Of a stretch of 42,536 nt of DNA, positions 8,059 to 16,142 are shown piece after piece. A program made the position numbers and the translations under genes. The stretch covers positions 1 through 42,536 of the forward strand of contig JAAVZX010000064.1 in the NCBI GenBank assembly GCA_022791875.1. The letters run 5' to 3'. This stretch comes from Oscillibacter sp. (GTDB lineage: Bacteria; Bacillota; Clostridia; Oscillospirales; Oscillospiraceae). The notes below the pieces were generated by a model that was given only the letters and a program-made list of their open reading frames with translations, was not told the DNA's origin and searched no databases. The stretch's first letter is position 1. Every line of letters starts with the position of its first letter.

Positions 8059-8322
8059 ATGACGATTCAAGACCTGAAACGCGCCCATCCGGGGCGGGTC
8101 TGCATCTGCCGCCCGCACCAGCGGGACCCCAGCAGCCACCAGGTTGTGTCCTGGATATGCTTACAGACCTTTCGCCGGATCGAAGACGCAGAAGCCGCCC
8201 TGGAACGCTTTGAACAGGACGGCGTGACGGAGGCGGTGATTCTCTCCACAACCAATCGAATTGTTGTTGAGGGAGATTTGGCGGCCAGATTTTACCGCAT
8301 TTTCCGCGGACTGGAGCAGTAA
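8059..8322 (+). CDS. Unknown protein, 87 aa
   Basis: ATG at 8059 follows an AAGAGGTG ribosome site. The product is soluble and mixed alpha/beta in character, with no signal peptide or membrane helix. A Cys/His-bearing start (HPGRVCICRPHQRDPSSHQ) is followed by an acidic helix (RIEDAEAALERFEQDG) and a beta-rich end (EAVILSTTNRIVVEGDL). I do not recognise a family. It lies 39 bases before the next gene and shares its promoter, so the two are probably one operon. Confidence 0.6.
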   Translation: MTIQDLKRAHPGRVCICRPHQRDPSSHQVVSWICLQTFRRIEDAEAALERFEQDGVTEAVILSTTNRIVVEGDLAARFYRIFRGLEQ

Positions 8323-8361
8323 ACCGGCGAGGTATGCCGGTAAAAAAGGAGGAACGCGCCT

Positions 8362-9066
8362 ATGGTGCTGATTCAGAAAAGATGCGAGCAGATTCTGTCA
8401 GCCTTCCAAAAAGAAATCTGCCTCGATCCAGACGCCGTTTGTGATCCGTACATACAAAATCTCTCGAATTTGTTTGGAAGTATAAGAAAGAGATGCGAGG
8501 GAAAAGTCGTTGCCAACCTGTTTCTGAACCTGTACGGTCTGGATGCTCCTGCGCTCAGGAGGGATTTCTGTACCTGTGTGAAGCCTGGCGCGGCAGGCGT
8601 TACAGGCCCCCGCGCAAAACTGCTCTGGTATCTCTATGGGGCGGTAGCTTTGTACCTTAATGGAGTGAATTACTCTACCCTCACGACTCCGGCAAGTATC
8701 CCGGCCGTTCAAATGGATCAGAAAAGATGTGAAGCGGTTCTGCTGGGCTTCAAAAAAGAAGTCTGCCGCAGGCAGGACCCCGATTTTTCCCGGTTCATAA
8801 TGGAACTGATGCGTGCGGCTGCGTTCAGAGGGATAGAGAAGAAGTGTGAAAGAAATGTGGTTGACACGCTGTTTCTGAAGCTGTATCAGCAGGACGCGCA
8901 GTCGCTCAGGAGAGATTTACTCAAATGTGAGACAATAGGTCCGGGAAAAGCGCCGCCCTCTCAACGTGCAGATCTGCTCCAGTTCCTCTATGACGCGTTG
9001 TCCACGTATATTGGGGAGGATTTCTCCCCGATCATTGAGATGTGCGACAGGGTCGAGGGCCTTTAG
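8362..9066 (+). CDS. Unknown protein built of two tandem copies of a ~115-residue unit
   Basis: 234 residues, ATG at 8362 after a strong AAAGGAGGA site. Residues 1-117 and 118-234 align along their length. Each begins QKRCE.(I/V)L..F.KE(I/V)C, then has (K/R)(K/R)CE..VV..LFL.LY..DA..LRRD, a Cys, and a final RA.LL..LY.A(L) helix. Cysteines recur at matching places (the two CE motifs and the one after LRRD), so they may be structural or metal-binding. It is all-helical in character, without signal or membrane segments. I recognise no family. The internal duplication is direct observation; function is unknown. A hairpin terminator follows. Confidence 0.65.
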   Translation: MVLIQKRCEQILSAFQKEICLDPDAVCDPYIQNLSNLFGSIRKRCEGKVVANLFLNLYGLDAPALRRDFCTCVKPGAAGVTGPRAKLLWYLYGAVALYLNGVNYSTLTTPASIPAVQMDQKRCEAVLLGFKKEVCRRQDPDFSRFIMELMRAAAFRGIEKKCERNVVDTLFLKLYQQDAQSLRRDLLKCETIGPGKAPPSQRADLLQFLYDALSTYIGEDFSPIIEMCDRVEGL

Positions 9067-9118
9067 GGGGAGAGGGGCGTCCTGTATTGCCGGGAAATTA
9101 TCAGGCTATGGAGTATGC

Positions 9119-9158
9119 GCCGCCGGGCTGGTTCCTGGATAGGGAATCGCCCGGCGGC
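9119..9158 (+). terminator. Hairpin after the duplicated-unit gene
   Basis: GCCGCCGGGC (9119-9128) and GCCCGGCGGC (9149-9158) make a perfect 10 bp stem with a 20-base loop. The tail is TTAATCGTT, a weak T-tract. Confidence 0.55.
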
Positions 9159-9251
9159 TTAATCGTTGCGTTCCCGCATTTCTTCCGCCCTTTCTCCCCC
9201 TCCCCCTGTCATTTATATAGGGAGACTGAGACCTGCCAGGGAAGGGCGCGT

Positions 9252-9468
9252 GTGTCCATAATCCGAAAGACAGCCTCCGGTATGCCATCGGACAAGCATC
9301 AGTTCACGAGGGTCCTGTACGAGAAGTACAAGCAGATCATGTATGACGCGGCGCGGTGTCCCGGGCCCCAGAACCGGGAGGACGTGATGCAGGAATCGGT
9401 GGCACGTCTTTGTGAAAAAGCGGAGCGGCTGCGGGACCTATTACCGGATCTTATCGCCGGGGGAGATA
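9252..9468 (+). pseudogene. Truncated sigma-70-family (ECF-like) sigma factor, N-terminal part only
   Basis: GTG at 9252 follows AGGGAAGGG; ATG at 9282 is the alternative start. The frame gives KHQFTRVLYEKYKQIMYDAA, then NREDVMQESVARLCEKAERL. This is the region-2 pattern of small sigma-70-like factors (F..LY..Y...M...A.....D..D..Q....R). Similarity stops near 9468, where the sequence becomes the antisense of the 3' end of the TetR-like chimera. Region 4, needed for -35 recognition, is missing. The gene was cut by a rearrangement and should not make a working sigma factor. Confidence 0.55.
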
Positions 9469-10005
9469 GGCAATCAATTCCTCCGCCGTATCCCGCATCC
9501 CCCGCCGGAACCAGACTTCGATCCAGCCATACAAGAAGAACGCCACATAAGCGGGGGCATAGGCGGCGGGCAGCTCCTGTTCCGGATTGAAGCCGCACAG
9601 GTCCAGAATGATGTCCTTGAGCAGATACACCAGCCCTCTTTTGTTCAGCAGGGCATAAAATTCCCGGTTTTCCTCAAAATTGGGGCAGAACGACGTCCGT
9701 CCCACCCCAGCCATACTGCACAGTTCGCTGACAGTAATTTCACCAATTGGCTTCTCCCTCAGCAGCGCCAGCATGAACAGCACCACCGGGTCAAAGCTCC
9801 GCCGCCCTTCATTCTCGCTGTACAGCGGCTCCACGATATCATACAACCGCTCGAAATCCACCGCTGTATCCACCTGCCGAAGCAGATGCCCCGCCGGCAC
9901 CAGACTTTCTGTATCCATCATTTCTATGGCCCCACGGCTGTACCCCTCTCCCCAGTCCCGCTCCACCGCTGTGCGGGCTTTCTCCTGATAGGACCGCAGG
10001 TCCAT
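9451..10005 (-). pseudogene. In-frame chimera: IS1182-type transposase N-terminus joined to a TetR-family regulator
   Basis: One open frame of 184 residues. Residues about 27-82 (TESLVPAGHLLRQVD...YDIVEPLYSENEGRRSFDPVVLF) match the N-terminus of IS1182-family transposases. From about 83 it changes to a TetR-like helix-turn-helix (EKPIGEITVSELCSMAGVGR) and then a TetR C-terminal region (EENREFYALLNKRGL, then GWIEVWFRRGMRDTAEELIAYL). Usually about 40 residues separate the HTH from the 'ENREFY' part; here they almost touch, suggesting an internal deletion too. Residues 1-26 are unrecognised. The reading frame survives both joints. It may be expressed, but as a TetR regulator it is incomplete. 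Confidence 0.6.
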
Positions 10006-10037
10006 ATCAGAACGGGACCACGCCCCAGGGGCCTCCA

Positions 10038-10820
10038 GTGACGGGGTCCTTCATGCCGGGGATGGAGGTCTGTTTCGGGGCAGAGGCCGCGGCCTCTGTG
10101 GACCTGGAGCTGAGCGTGATCCGAATGATTTTCGCCCACGCGGTCAACCATGGGGATATCAGCGTGTCTCCCGCCGCAGAGATGCACAGGAGCCGGGGAC
10201 TCCCTCGCAAGACCCGGGAGGCCCTTACGGAGGCCCAGGAAGCTGCGGTTACGGCATCCTGGGAGACTGCGCCCTTTGGGCTGTTCCTGCTCTATATTGG
10301 GATGCGGTGCGGGGAAGCACTTGCCGTCAGCTATGACGATATTGACCGTGCTGCTGGCGTGATCCACGTGATCAAGAAGCTCAGCTACACCGGGCATAAT
10401 TACCCCTTCATACAGAGGTATACCAAGAGCATCAACGGAATCCGGGACGTGCCCTTGCTGCCGCCGCTGGCCTATGCGCTGCCTGTGGACCGTGCGGGGC
10501 TGCTCTTTCCGGGGAAGCGCGGGTTCATGACTGGTTCAGAAATTGAGTCGGCGTGGAAACGGTACTGCTGGGCGGTGGGGCTGAATCACGTGGAAACCTC
10601 TGACCAAGGAGAACGCCTGGAGACGTTTCCCATCACGCCGCATTGCTTCCACCACTCCTTTGCTACCATCTGCTATGAGGCGGGGCTGGATCCCAAGCAG
10701 GTGGCGAAGATTCTCTGCAATACGCCGGAGGTGGTGGAGAAGGTCTATACCCACCTGCGGGAGGGGCGGCAGCTGATGGCGGCTAAAAAGCTGGTTTCGT
10801 ACTTTTCGGGGGTCGCTTGA
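10038..10820 (+). pseudogene. Tyrosine recombinase (phage-type integrase), N-terminally truncated and catalytically degenerate
   Basis: The recognisable part starts near residue 17 (VDLELSVIRMIFAHAVNHGD), the end of a core-binding domain, so most of that domain is missing. The catalytic domain keeps the first Arg (YIGMRCGEALAVSYDDID) and the nucleophile Tyr (KVYTHL). The usual HxLRH box reads HCFHHSFAT, so the second Arg is His. The usual LGH box reads LCN, so its His is Asn. Integrases need both arginines for catalysis. With the truncation this is a dead or altered integrase remnant. No upstream ribosome site is convincing. Confidence 0.65.
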
Positions 10821-10954
10821 AAGGGCTGGTACTGTGTCGGTTCGGATTCCGTTGGGCTACGGGGATTTCCGGCTGTGTGCAATGGCAGAGAGCGCTGGGG
10901 GCCTTGCGGGGCATAGGATTGGTCGGAAATTGGCGGAGACTCGGGGAAGTTTGA

Positions 10955-11075
10955 AAAAAGTAGGGGAATTAAGAACTTTTTAACTCGACGCGAATCTGGT
11001 GGGCGTTGGGGACTGTTGCGTGGTAATGTAGCCAAAAGCAAGCGGGGCCTTCCATTGTTATGGAAGGCCACACAT
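10955..11075. repeat. Partial copy of the modular intergenic repeat with hairpin
   Basis: It contains AACTCGACGCGAATCTGGTG (10982-11001) followed by GGGCGTTGGGG, as in the copies at 31.0 and 37.7 kb. It ends in a 9 bp hairpin GGCCTTCCA/TGGAAGGCC (11046-11069) and an ATATTTTT tail. The hairpin lies just beyond the 3' end of cobA-hemD and may serve as a terminator for convergent transcripts. The stretch 10821-10954 holds nothing recognisable. Confidence 0.7.
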
Positions 11076-11079
11076 ATTT

Positions 11080-12561
11080 TTACTCTTTCAAACACCCCAC
11101 AATTACCTCCACAATCCCCTCCGCAGAAGCCTCCGAAGCCGTCAGAATCCTCCCCCTATAACGCCTCCCCAACGCCTCTGCCGTAACCCTTCCAATGCAG
11201 ACGCACACTGTCCCCTCCGGCACACACCTATGCGCCTGAAAGAACATCTCCACCCCTCCGGCACTGGCAAAAACAAGGAAATCTGCCCCCGCCAGACGCG
11301 CCTCCGCGGCCCGCGCAATCCCCTCGTCCGCCTCAGCCGCATACAGCGCCACATCCCGCAAATCGAACGCATCCGCCAGCAGTTCCCGCAGGACCGCCGA
11401 TCCATCCCGGGACCTGAGCAGATAGATCGCGGCCCCCTTCGACACACGTTCCCGCAGCAGACGCCCCAGCGCTTCGCTGGTGAACTCCTCCGGACACAGC
11501 TCCGGATAAACCCCATACGACTCCAGCTTCGCCGCCGTAGCCCGTCCGATCACGGCAAACCGGCACCGCCACAGACGCCGCAAATCGAATTCCAGCGCTC
11601 GAAGACGCCGGAAAAACGCCTCCACACCGTTCCCACTGGTAAACACCAGCCACGCTCCGCACTCACAAATCCGCTCCAAATCCAGCGCAGGCGTCAGCTC
11701 CCTCACAACAGAGCGCTGAGCGGTGAAAGTCCTGCCCCCCAGCGCTTCCAGGGCGGTGCGCAGCTTTGCGGTAAACGCGTCCGTCCCCGTCAGGGCGACC
11801 GTGACGCCCGCCAGCGGCCTGGAAACCGTGGACACCAGCTCCAGCGCCGCCGTCTCGCCAACGACGATTACAGCCGGTCCCGCCACGCCCGCCGCCCGTT
11901 CCGCGATATCCCCCAGCGTCCCCCGCACCACAGCCGGACGCGGCGCGTTTCCGCCCGACACCACCGCCGCGGGTGTCTCCGTGGCCATGCCCGCCGCAGT
12001 CAGGCGCGCGGAAATCTGCGCAAGGCGTTCCAGGCCCATGAGGAACACCAGCGTCCCCGACAGGCCCGCCAGGCGGTCGAAGTCCTCCGGCAGACCGTCC
12101 GGAGTATTGGCGGTGTGGGCGGTGACGACGTGAAAACTCCGGCTCAGGCCCCGGTGGGTCACGGGAATCCCCGCCAGCTCCGGGATGGCGACTGCGGATG
12201 ACACCCCCGGCACCGCCTCGCAGGGCACCCCCGCCGCCCGCAGGGCCAGCAGTTCTTCCCCGCCCCGCCCAAAGACGAAGGGGTCCCCGCCTTTCAGCCG
12301 CACTACGGTCTTCCCCGCCTGCGCCTTTTCAAACAGCACCGCACAGATTTCCGCCTGCGCGGCGGAGTGCCGCCCGCTCCGCTTGCCCATGTAAATCCGT
12401 TCTGCCCCAGCGGGTACAGCCTCCAGCAGCCCCATGTCAATCAAGTCGTCGTAGACCACAGCGTCACACCGCCGCAGCAGCTCCAGGCCCCGCAGGGTAA
12501 GCAGCTCAATTCCGCCGCATCCTGCGCCAACCAGGTACACACACCCCATGCCGTCACTCAT
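11080..12561 (-). CDS. cobA-hemD: Fused uroporphyrinogen-III C-methyltransferase and uroporphyrinogen-III synthase
   Basis: 493 residues. Residues about 5-245 are a SUMT/CobA methyltransferase: VYLVGAGCGGIELLTLRG at the start, the YDDL motif, VVRLKGGDPFVFGRGGEE and PGVSSAVAIPELAGIPVTHRG. It makes precorrin-2 from uroporphyrinogen III. Residues about 255-490 are HemD, which cyclises hydroxymethylbilane to uroporphyrinogen III. CobA-HemD fusions are common in Firmicutes. ATG at 12561 overlaps the end of sirC by 8 bases, with GGAGGGG just upstream, so translation is coupled. With sirC it forms the siroheme (or early corrinoid) branch. The sulfite reductase at 17.6 kb is the likely user. Confidence 0.92.
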   Translation of the reverse strand: MSDGMGCVYLVGAGCGGIELLTLRGLELLRRCDAVVYDDLIDMGLLEAVPAGAERIYMGKRSGRHSAAQAEICAVLFEKAQAGKTVVRLKGGDPFVFGRGGEELLALRAAGVPCEAVPGVSSAVAIPELAGIPVTHRGLSRSFHVVTAHTANTPDGLPEDFDRLAGLSGTLVFLMGLERLAQISARLTAAGMATETPAAVVSGGNAPRPAVVRGTLGDIAERAAGVAGPAVIVVGETAALELVSTVSRPLAGVTVALTGTDAFTAKLRTALEALGGRTFTAQRSVVRELTPALDLERICECGAWLVFTSGNGVEAFFRRLRALEFDLRRLWRCRFAVIGRATAAKLESYGVYPELCPEEFTSEALGRLLRERVSKGAAIYLLRSRDGSAVLRELLADAFDLRDVALYAAEADEGIARAAEARLAGADFLVFASAGGVEMFFQAHRCVPEGTVCVCIGRVTAEALGRRYRGRILTASEASAEGIVEVIVGCLKE

Positions 12562-13204
12562 ACTGCCCCTCCAAATCCAAGCTTTCCGCCCTGAATTCCA
12601 CCAAAATTTTCCGAAATTTTGCCTCGCTCAGCGGTCCGCCCACCCCTAGGCAGGCGGCAAAAAGCCTGACAAAGCAGGCACTTCTCCGCGTCTCGGAGGG
12701 AATCTCAGTTTTGACCGTCTCCCGCCGCGCGTCCAGCCAGCTCAGGATTTCCCCGAGATTGTCAGGCAGAAGAGCGTCCAACTGCTCCTTCACGTAGACG
12801 GCCCCGCTGGGGCTGGCCCCTCCGGTTGAGATGCCGACGGACAGACTGCCCCGCCGCACCAGAGCCGGAAAGAGAAACGAGCAGGCCGCACGATCGTCCA
12901 CGGCATTCACGGGAATTTTCCGCGTCTTACAAAGGGCCGCAATCTGCCGGTTCACGTCCCTGTCATCGGAGGCGGCAATGACAAAGCACCAATCCCGCGC
13001 GTCCAATAACTGCTCAGAAAACGCCTCCCGCAGGAGCCGCAGGCCGGGAATTGCGGCAATTTCAGCCCTGATATCCGGCGCAACAACGGTGAGCTGCGGC
13101 CCATAGGGCAAAATCTTCTGCACCTTCCTCAGCGCGACCGTACCGCCGCCCACGATCAACCCCTTGCGGCCATCCAAATCAGCGAAAAATGGAAAATAAG
13201 CCAT
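12554..13204 (-). CDS. sirC: Precorrin-2 dehydrogenase / siroheme synthase N-domain (SirC/Met8-like)
   Basis: 216 residues from ATG at 13204, with GGAGGG before it. The frame stays open further upstream but there it is antisense-like and lacks a ribosome site. An NAD-binding motif GGGTVALRK (19-27) is followed by VAPDI, FVIAASDDRDVNRQIAALC and IPVNAVDDRAACSFLFPALV, which holds the Asp seen in Met8/CysG-type dehydrogenases, then the GxSTGGASP motif. It oxidises precorrin-2 to sirohydrochlorin with NAD; family members sometimes also insert iron. It lies between a repeat element and cobA-hemD in a leftward operon that begins with an ABC importer. Confidence 0.9.
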   Translation of the reverse strand: MAYFPFFADLDGRKGLIVGGGTVALRKVQKILPYGPQLTVVAPDIRAEIAAIPGLRLLREAFSEQLLDARDWCFVIAASDDRDVNRQIAALCKTRKIPVNAVDDRAACSFLFPALVRRGSLSVGISTGGASPSGAVYVKEQLDALLPDNLGEILSWLDARRETVKTEIPSETRRSACFVRLFAACLGVGGPLSEAKFRKILVEFRAESLDLEGQYE

Positions 13205-13225
13205 AAACCCTCCAATAAACACCCC

Positions 13226-13310
13226 GATCTGCCAGGGTCCAGGGAGGCGCGTGCCTCCCTGGTGGGAGTCCAGAGGGCAAAGCCCTCTGGCCGCCGGAGG
13301 CGGGAAGCCC
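13226..13310. repeat. Double-hairpin repeat (CAGAGGGC family), copy 1
   Basis: Two perfect hairpins lie in tandem: CCAGGGAGGC/GCCTCCCTGG around a GCGT loop, and CCAGAGGGC/GCCCTCTGG. CCGCCGGAGGC follows. The same block occurs inverted at 20957-21031 with one or two differences. It sits inside the importer-siroheme operon between the ABC ATPase and sirC, where it could reduce read-through or mark a 3' end. Confidence 0.8.
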
Positions 13311-13362
13311 CGCTGGCAGCCCCCCGTCCCCCGTCCCACGTCCCCCGCCCGCCGGAGGCACG

Positions 13363-14118
13363 CTACCGGTAGTAGTACCGCCAGCCGGTTTCGGTTTCTA
13401 CGCGCTCCAGCGCTGCGCCGAAGACGCGCGTTAAGATGCCGTCCTGGCAGACTGCTTCCGGCGTTCCCTGGTATGCGAGTCCGCCGTTTGAGAGGACGGC
13501 GATTTCGTCTGCGAAGCGCATGGCGAGGCACAGGTCGTGCAGCACCAGTACGACGGCTTTTCCGTCCTGCGCGAGACGGCGCGCAACTGCCATCACTTCT
13601 ATCTGGTGGCGCACGTCCAGGTATGTGGTGGGCTCGTCCATGAAGACCGTCTCCGTCTCCTGGGCCAGGGCCATGGCCAGGTACACCTTCTGGCGCTGGC
13701 CTCCGCTCAGCTCCTGCATGGGGCGGTCCGCGATGTCCTCTGCGCCTGCCCAGGCTAAGGCGCGCTCCGCCGCCCGATAATCCTCCGCGCGGTATCTTCT
13801 TGGGAAAGAGAGGTGCGGGAAGCGGCCGTGGAGGACCATGCGGCGCGCCGTGATATTGGGCACCGCCCTGGACTGGGGCAGGTACGCCGCTTTCAGCGCC
13901 GTCTGCCTTGCCGTCAGGGCTTCGATGGGTATGCCGTCCAGAAGCACGCGGCCTCCCGTCTTCGGCTGGAGCCCCAGGGCGGTGCGCAGAAGGGTGCTCT
14001 TTCCGCTGCCGTTGGGGCCCACGAGAATCACCACCCGCCCCGCCGGAAAGCTCAGCGACACATCTTTCAGCACCGCCCGCCCCGGGTATCCGGCGCACAG
14101 GCTTTCCAGCTCAATCAA
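13363..14118 (-). CDS. FecE/BtuD-type ABC transporter ATP-binding protein
   Basis: 251 residues from TTG at 14118, whose TTGA overlaps the stop of the permease gene; AGGGGG lies about 12 bases upstream. This gives the normal family start MIELESLCAGY. A TTG at 14154 would add 12 residues with no better site. Walker A GPNGSGKST (34-42), signature ELSGGQRQK (about 136-144), Walker B VFMDEPT (about 158-164) and the H-loop VLHDLC are all present. It powers uptake by the 14115 permease and 15085 binding protein. The FecCDE class carries iron-siderophores, haem or cobalamin; the sequence does not tell which. Confidence 0.9.
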   Translation of the reverse strand: MIELESLCAGYPGRAVLKDVSLSFPAGRVVILVGPNGSGKSTLLRTALGLQPKTGGRVLLDGIPIEALTARQTALKAAYLPQSRAVPNITARRMVLHGRFPHLSFPRRYRAEDYRAAERALAWAGAEDIADRPMQELSGGQRQKVYLAMALAQETETVFMDEPTTYLDVRHQIEVMAVARRLAQDGKAVVLVLHDLCLAMRFADEIAVLSNGGLAYQGTPEAVCQDGILTRVFGAALERVETETGWRYYYR

Positions 14119-15119
14119 GGCGTTCTTCCCCCTCTCTGCCGCAGGAGCAGCCAAATGAAGAACGGCCCCCCACCCAGGGACAGCACGATCCCCACCGGCA
14201 GTTCGTAGGGCGCGAACAGCACCCGTGCCAGCAGATCACAGCCCGTCAGCAGGGCCGCGCCCCCCAGGCCGCAGGCCAGCAGCAGCGGAAGACTCTCTTC
14301 CCCCGCGAAGCGTCGCATGATATGGGGCACAATCAGCCCTACGAAGCCCAGCAGCCCGCAAAAGCTCACCGCGCCCCCCGCCAGCGCCGCCGCCAGAGCC
14401 AGCAGGACCATCCGCAGGGGCTTTGCCGGGAGACCCAGGCTCCGGGCCGTCTCGGTCCCCAGCAGCAGGATATCCAGCTCCCCCGACAGCGCCAGCACCA
14501 GCAGCAGCGCCGCCAGAATCACCCAGAACGCAGGAGCCACCCGGCTCATGGACAGGTTCGCCAGCCCGCCGATCCGGAAGTCGGAGTAGCCGTTCAGCGC
14601 GTCGGGCACCAGGGTCACAACGGCGTCGATGCCCGCGCTGAAAATATTGGACACGGCCACGCCCGCCAGCACCAGCGTAATCTTTGCGGCCCCGGTCCTC
14701 TCGGCGATCAGCAGCACCAGAAACACCCCCGCCATGGCCCCCGCAAACGCCGCCAGGGGCATGACCGCCGCGGGCAGAAAGGCGCTGCAAAACGCCACCA
14801 TCAGGCCCGCTCCGGCGTTGACGCCGATGATGTTGGGCGCGGCCAAAGGGTTGTTCAGCACCCCCTGGATCACGGCCCCCGACACCGCCAGCGCCGCCCC
14901 CGCCAGCAGGCACCCGCAGGTCCTGGGGAGCCGGGCGTAGAGCACGATCTGCGCCTCCGCGGTGCCTCGGAGGCGTCCCGTGAGAACGGCCAGCAGGTCC
15001 CCCGGCGGCACCGGCACCGCTCCCAGGCAGATGCTCAGCACTGCCGCCAGAACCGTCAGGGCCCCCAGGGCCGCGAAGAGCCGCCTACGCGGGATAGAGA
15101 ATGTCCGCCAGCGCTTCAT
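14115..15119 (-). CDS. FecCD/BtuC-type ABC transporter permease
   Basis: 334 residues, about ten membrane helices. It has the family signatures RLPRTCGCLLAGAALAVSGA, then QGVLNNPLAAPNIIGVNAGA, FCGLLGFVGLIVPHI and the final LPVGIVLSLGGGPFFIWLL. It is the inner-membrane channel for metal chelates. The start overlaps the binding-protein gene by 35 bases and the stop overlaps the ATPase start, so the three are one translation unit. A single permease gene implies a homodimer. Confidence 0.92.
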   Translation of the reverse strand: MKRWRTFSIPRRRLFAALGALTVLAAVLSICLGAVPVPPGDLLAVLTGRLRGTAEAQIVLYARLPRTCGCLLAGAALAVSGAVIQGVLNNPLAAPNIIGVNAGAGLMVAFCSAFLPAAVMPLAAFAGAMAGVFLVLLIAERTGAAKITLVLAGVAVSNIFSAGIDAVVTLVPDALNGYSDFRIGGLANLSMSRVAPAFWVILAALLLVLALSGELDILLLGTETARSLGLPAKPLRMVLLALAAALAGGAVSFCGLLGFVGLIVPHIMRRFAGEESLPLLLACGLGGAALLTGCDLLARVLFAPYELPVGIVLSLGGGPFFIWLLLRQRGGRTP

Positions 15120-16038
15120 AGGATTCCCCCCACCGGGCGTTTGGTTTCAGGTTGTAGAGCCTGTGGTCCATGGTATAGAAGCGGCCCTCCCGGACGGCCC
15201 GCAGCGTCTCCCAGGCGGGATTGCTCAGGAGAGTTTTCTCCAGCGTCTCCCGGGCGGCGCTGGGGTCCGAGCCTTGCAGGACGGCGAAGATGTAATCCGG
15301 GTCGGCGGCGATGATGGCCTCCAGGCTCAGATTTTCCAACAAGGCCCCGCCGTCGGCGATGTTCACGCAGCCCAGGTCCGCCAGCATCTCCCCCAGCACG
15401 TTGTCCACGCTCCCCTTCACCTTGCAGCTGGACCCGCTGGCCCGCAGGCACAGCACCGTGGGGGCGCTCCCGTCCTGCCGGGCGATGGCGGCGTCCACGC
15501 AGGCTTTTACCTCCGTGCCATAACGGGCGTAGTTCTCCGGCTGGCCCGTGAGGCGGGTGCAGATCTCCAGCATGTTCAGGTAGTCGCCGATGTTCTGGAT
15601 GTCGAAATAGGCGGCGGTGAGGCCCGCCTGATCGAAGGTGTCCATCAGGTCCAGGTTGGCAGTGGTGTTGCAGCTGGCCAGAATCAGGTCCGGCTCCGCC
15701 GCCAGAAGGACTTCCAGGTTCGGCTCCTTGATGGCCCCCAGGTCGGCGGTGGAGGGGGCCAAGTCCAGGTCAAAGGAAGTCCAGGCGTCTCCGGCGGCGG
15801 CGACGAGGGTGTCCCGGCCTCCCGCCAGGCACCACACGTCGGCAAAGCTGCCGATGAGCGCCGCCACCCGCTCCGGCGGCTCCGCCACGGAGACTTCACG
15901 GCCCAGGTCGTCGGTGAAAGTGACGGCGGCGTCCTCCGCCTCCGGCGGGGGCGGGGAGGGGGCGGGGGCCGGGTCCGGGGCCCCGCAGGCCGTCAGGAGA
16001 AGTATGGGCAGGAGTCCGGTAAAAATTCGTTTCAGCAT
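15085..16038 (-). CDS. ABC transporter substrate-binding lipoprotein (FepB/BtuF-like)
   Basis: 317 residues. A lipoprotein signal ends in LLTAC with lipid-modified Cys18, followed by a Pro-rich tether. The fold class is a helical-backbone metal-chelate receptor: TFTDDLGREVSVAEPPERVAAL, later EVLLAAEPDLILAS, DPDYIFAVLQGS and a C-terminal VREGRFYTMD. It should capture an iron complex, haem or corrinoid outside the membrane for the 13363-15119 importer. First gene of the leftward operon that ends in the siroheme genes. The linkage suggests metal or tetrapyrrole supply for siroheme, but siderophore uptake is equally possible. Confidence 0.88.
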   Translation of the reverse strand: MLKRIFTGLLPILLLTACGAPDPAPAPSPPPPEAEDAAVTFTDDLGREVSVAEPPERVAALIGSFADVWCLAGGRDTLVAAAGDAWTSFDLDLAPSTADLGAIKEPNLEVLLAAEPDLILASCNTTANLDLMDTFDQAGLTAAYFDIQNIGDYLNMLEICTRLTGQPENYARYGTEVKACVDAAIARQDGSAPTVLCLRASGSSCKVKGSVDNVLGEMLADLGCVNIADGGALLENLSLEAIIAADPDYIFAVLQGSDPSAARETLEKTLLSNPAWETLRAVREGRFYTMDHRLYNLKPNARWGESYEALADILYPA

Positions 16039-16075
16039 AGTGTCGGGTCCTTTCTGCGCAGGGTGCGCATGGATG

Positions 16076-16104
16076 TTGAAATGCGGGGATGATTGTGGTA
16101 TGAT
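16076..16104 (+). promoter_or_regulatory. Promoter of the small membrane protein gene
   Basis: TTGAAA (16076-16081), a 17-base spacer and TATGAT (16099-16104), about 40 bases before the GTG start at 16143. It is divergent from the importer operon, whose start codon is at 16038. Confidence 0.65.
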
Positions 16105-16142
16105 TTTCCTGATAAGCCAGTATTCAAGGGGGGTGTTTCACG

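Noticed and set aside
13908-15314. A 468-codon plus-strand frame over the ABC importer genes
   Set aside because: Extremely Arg/Pro/Gln-rich product, typical of the antisense of GC-rich genes. The minus strand encodes a clear permease and ATPase.
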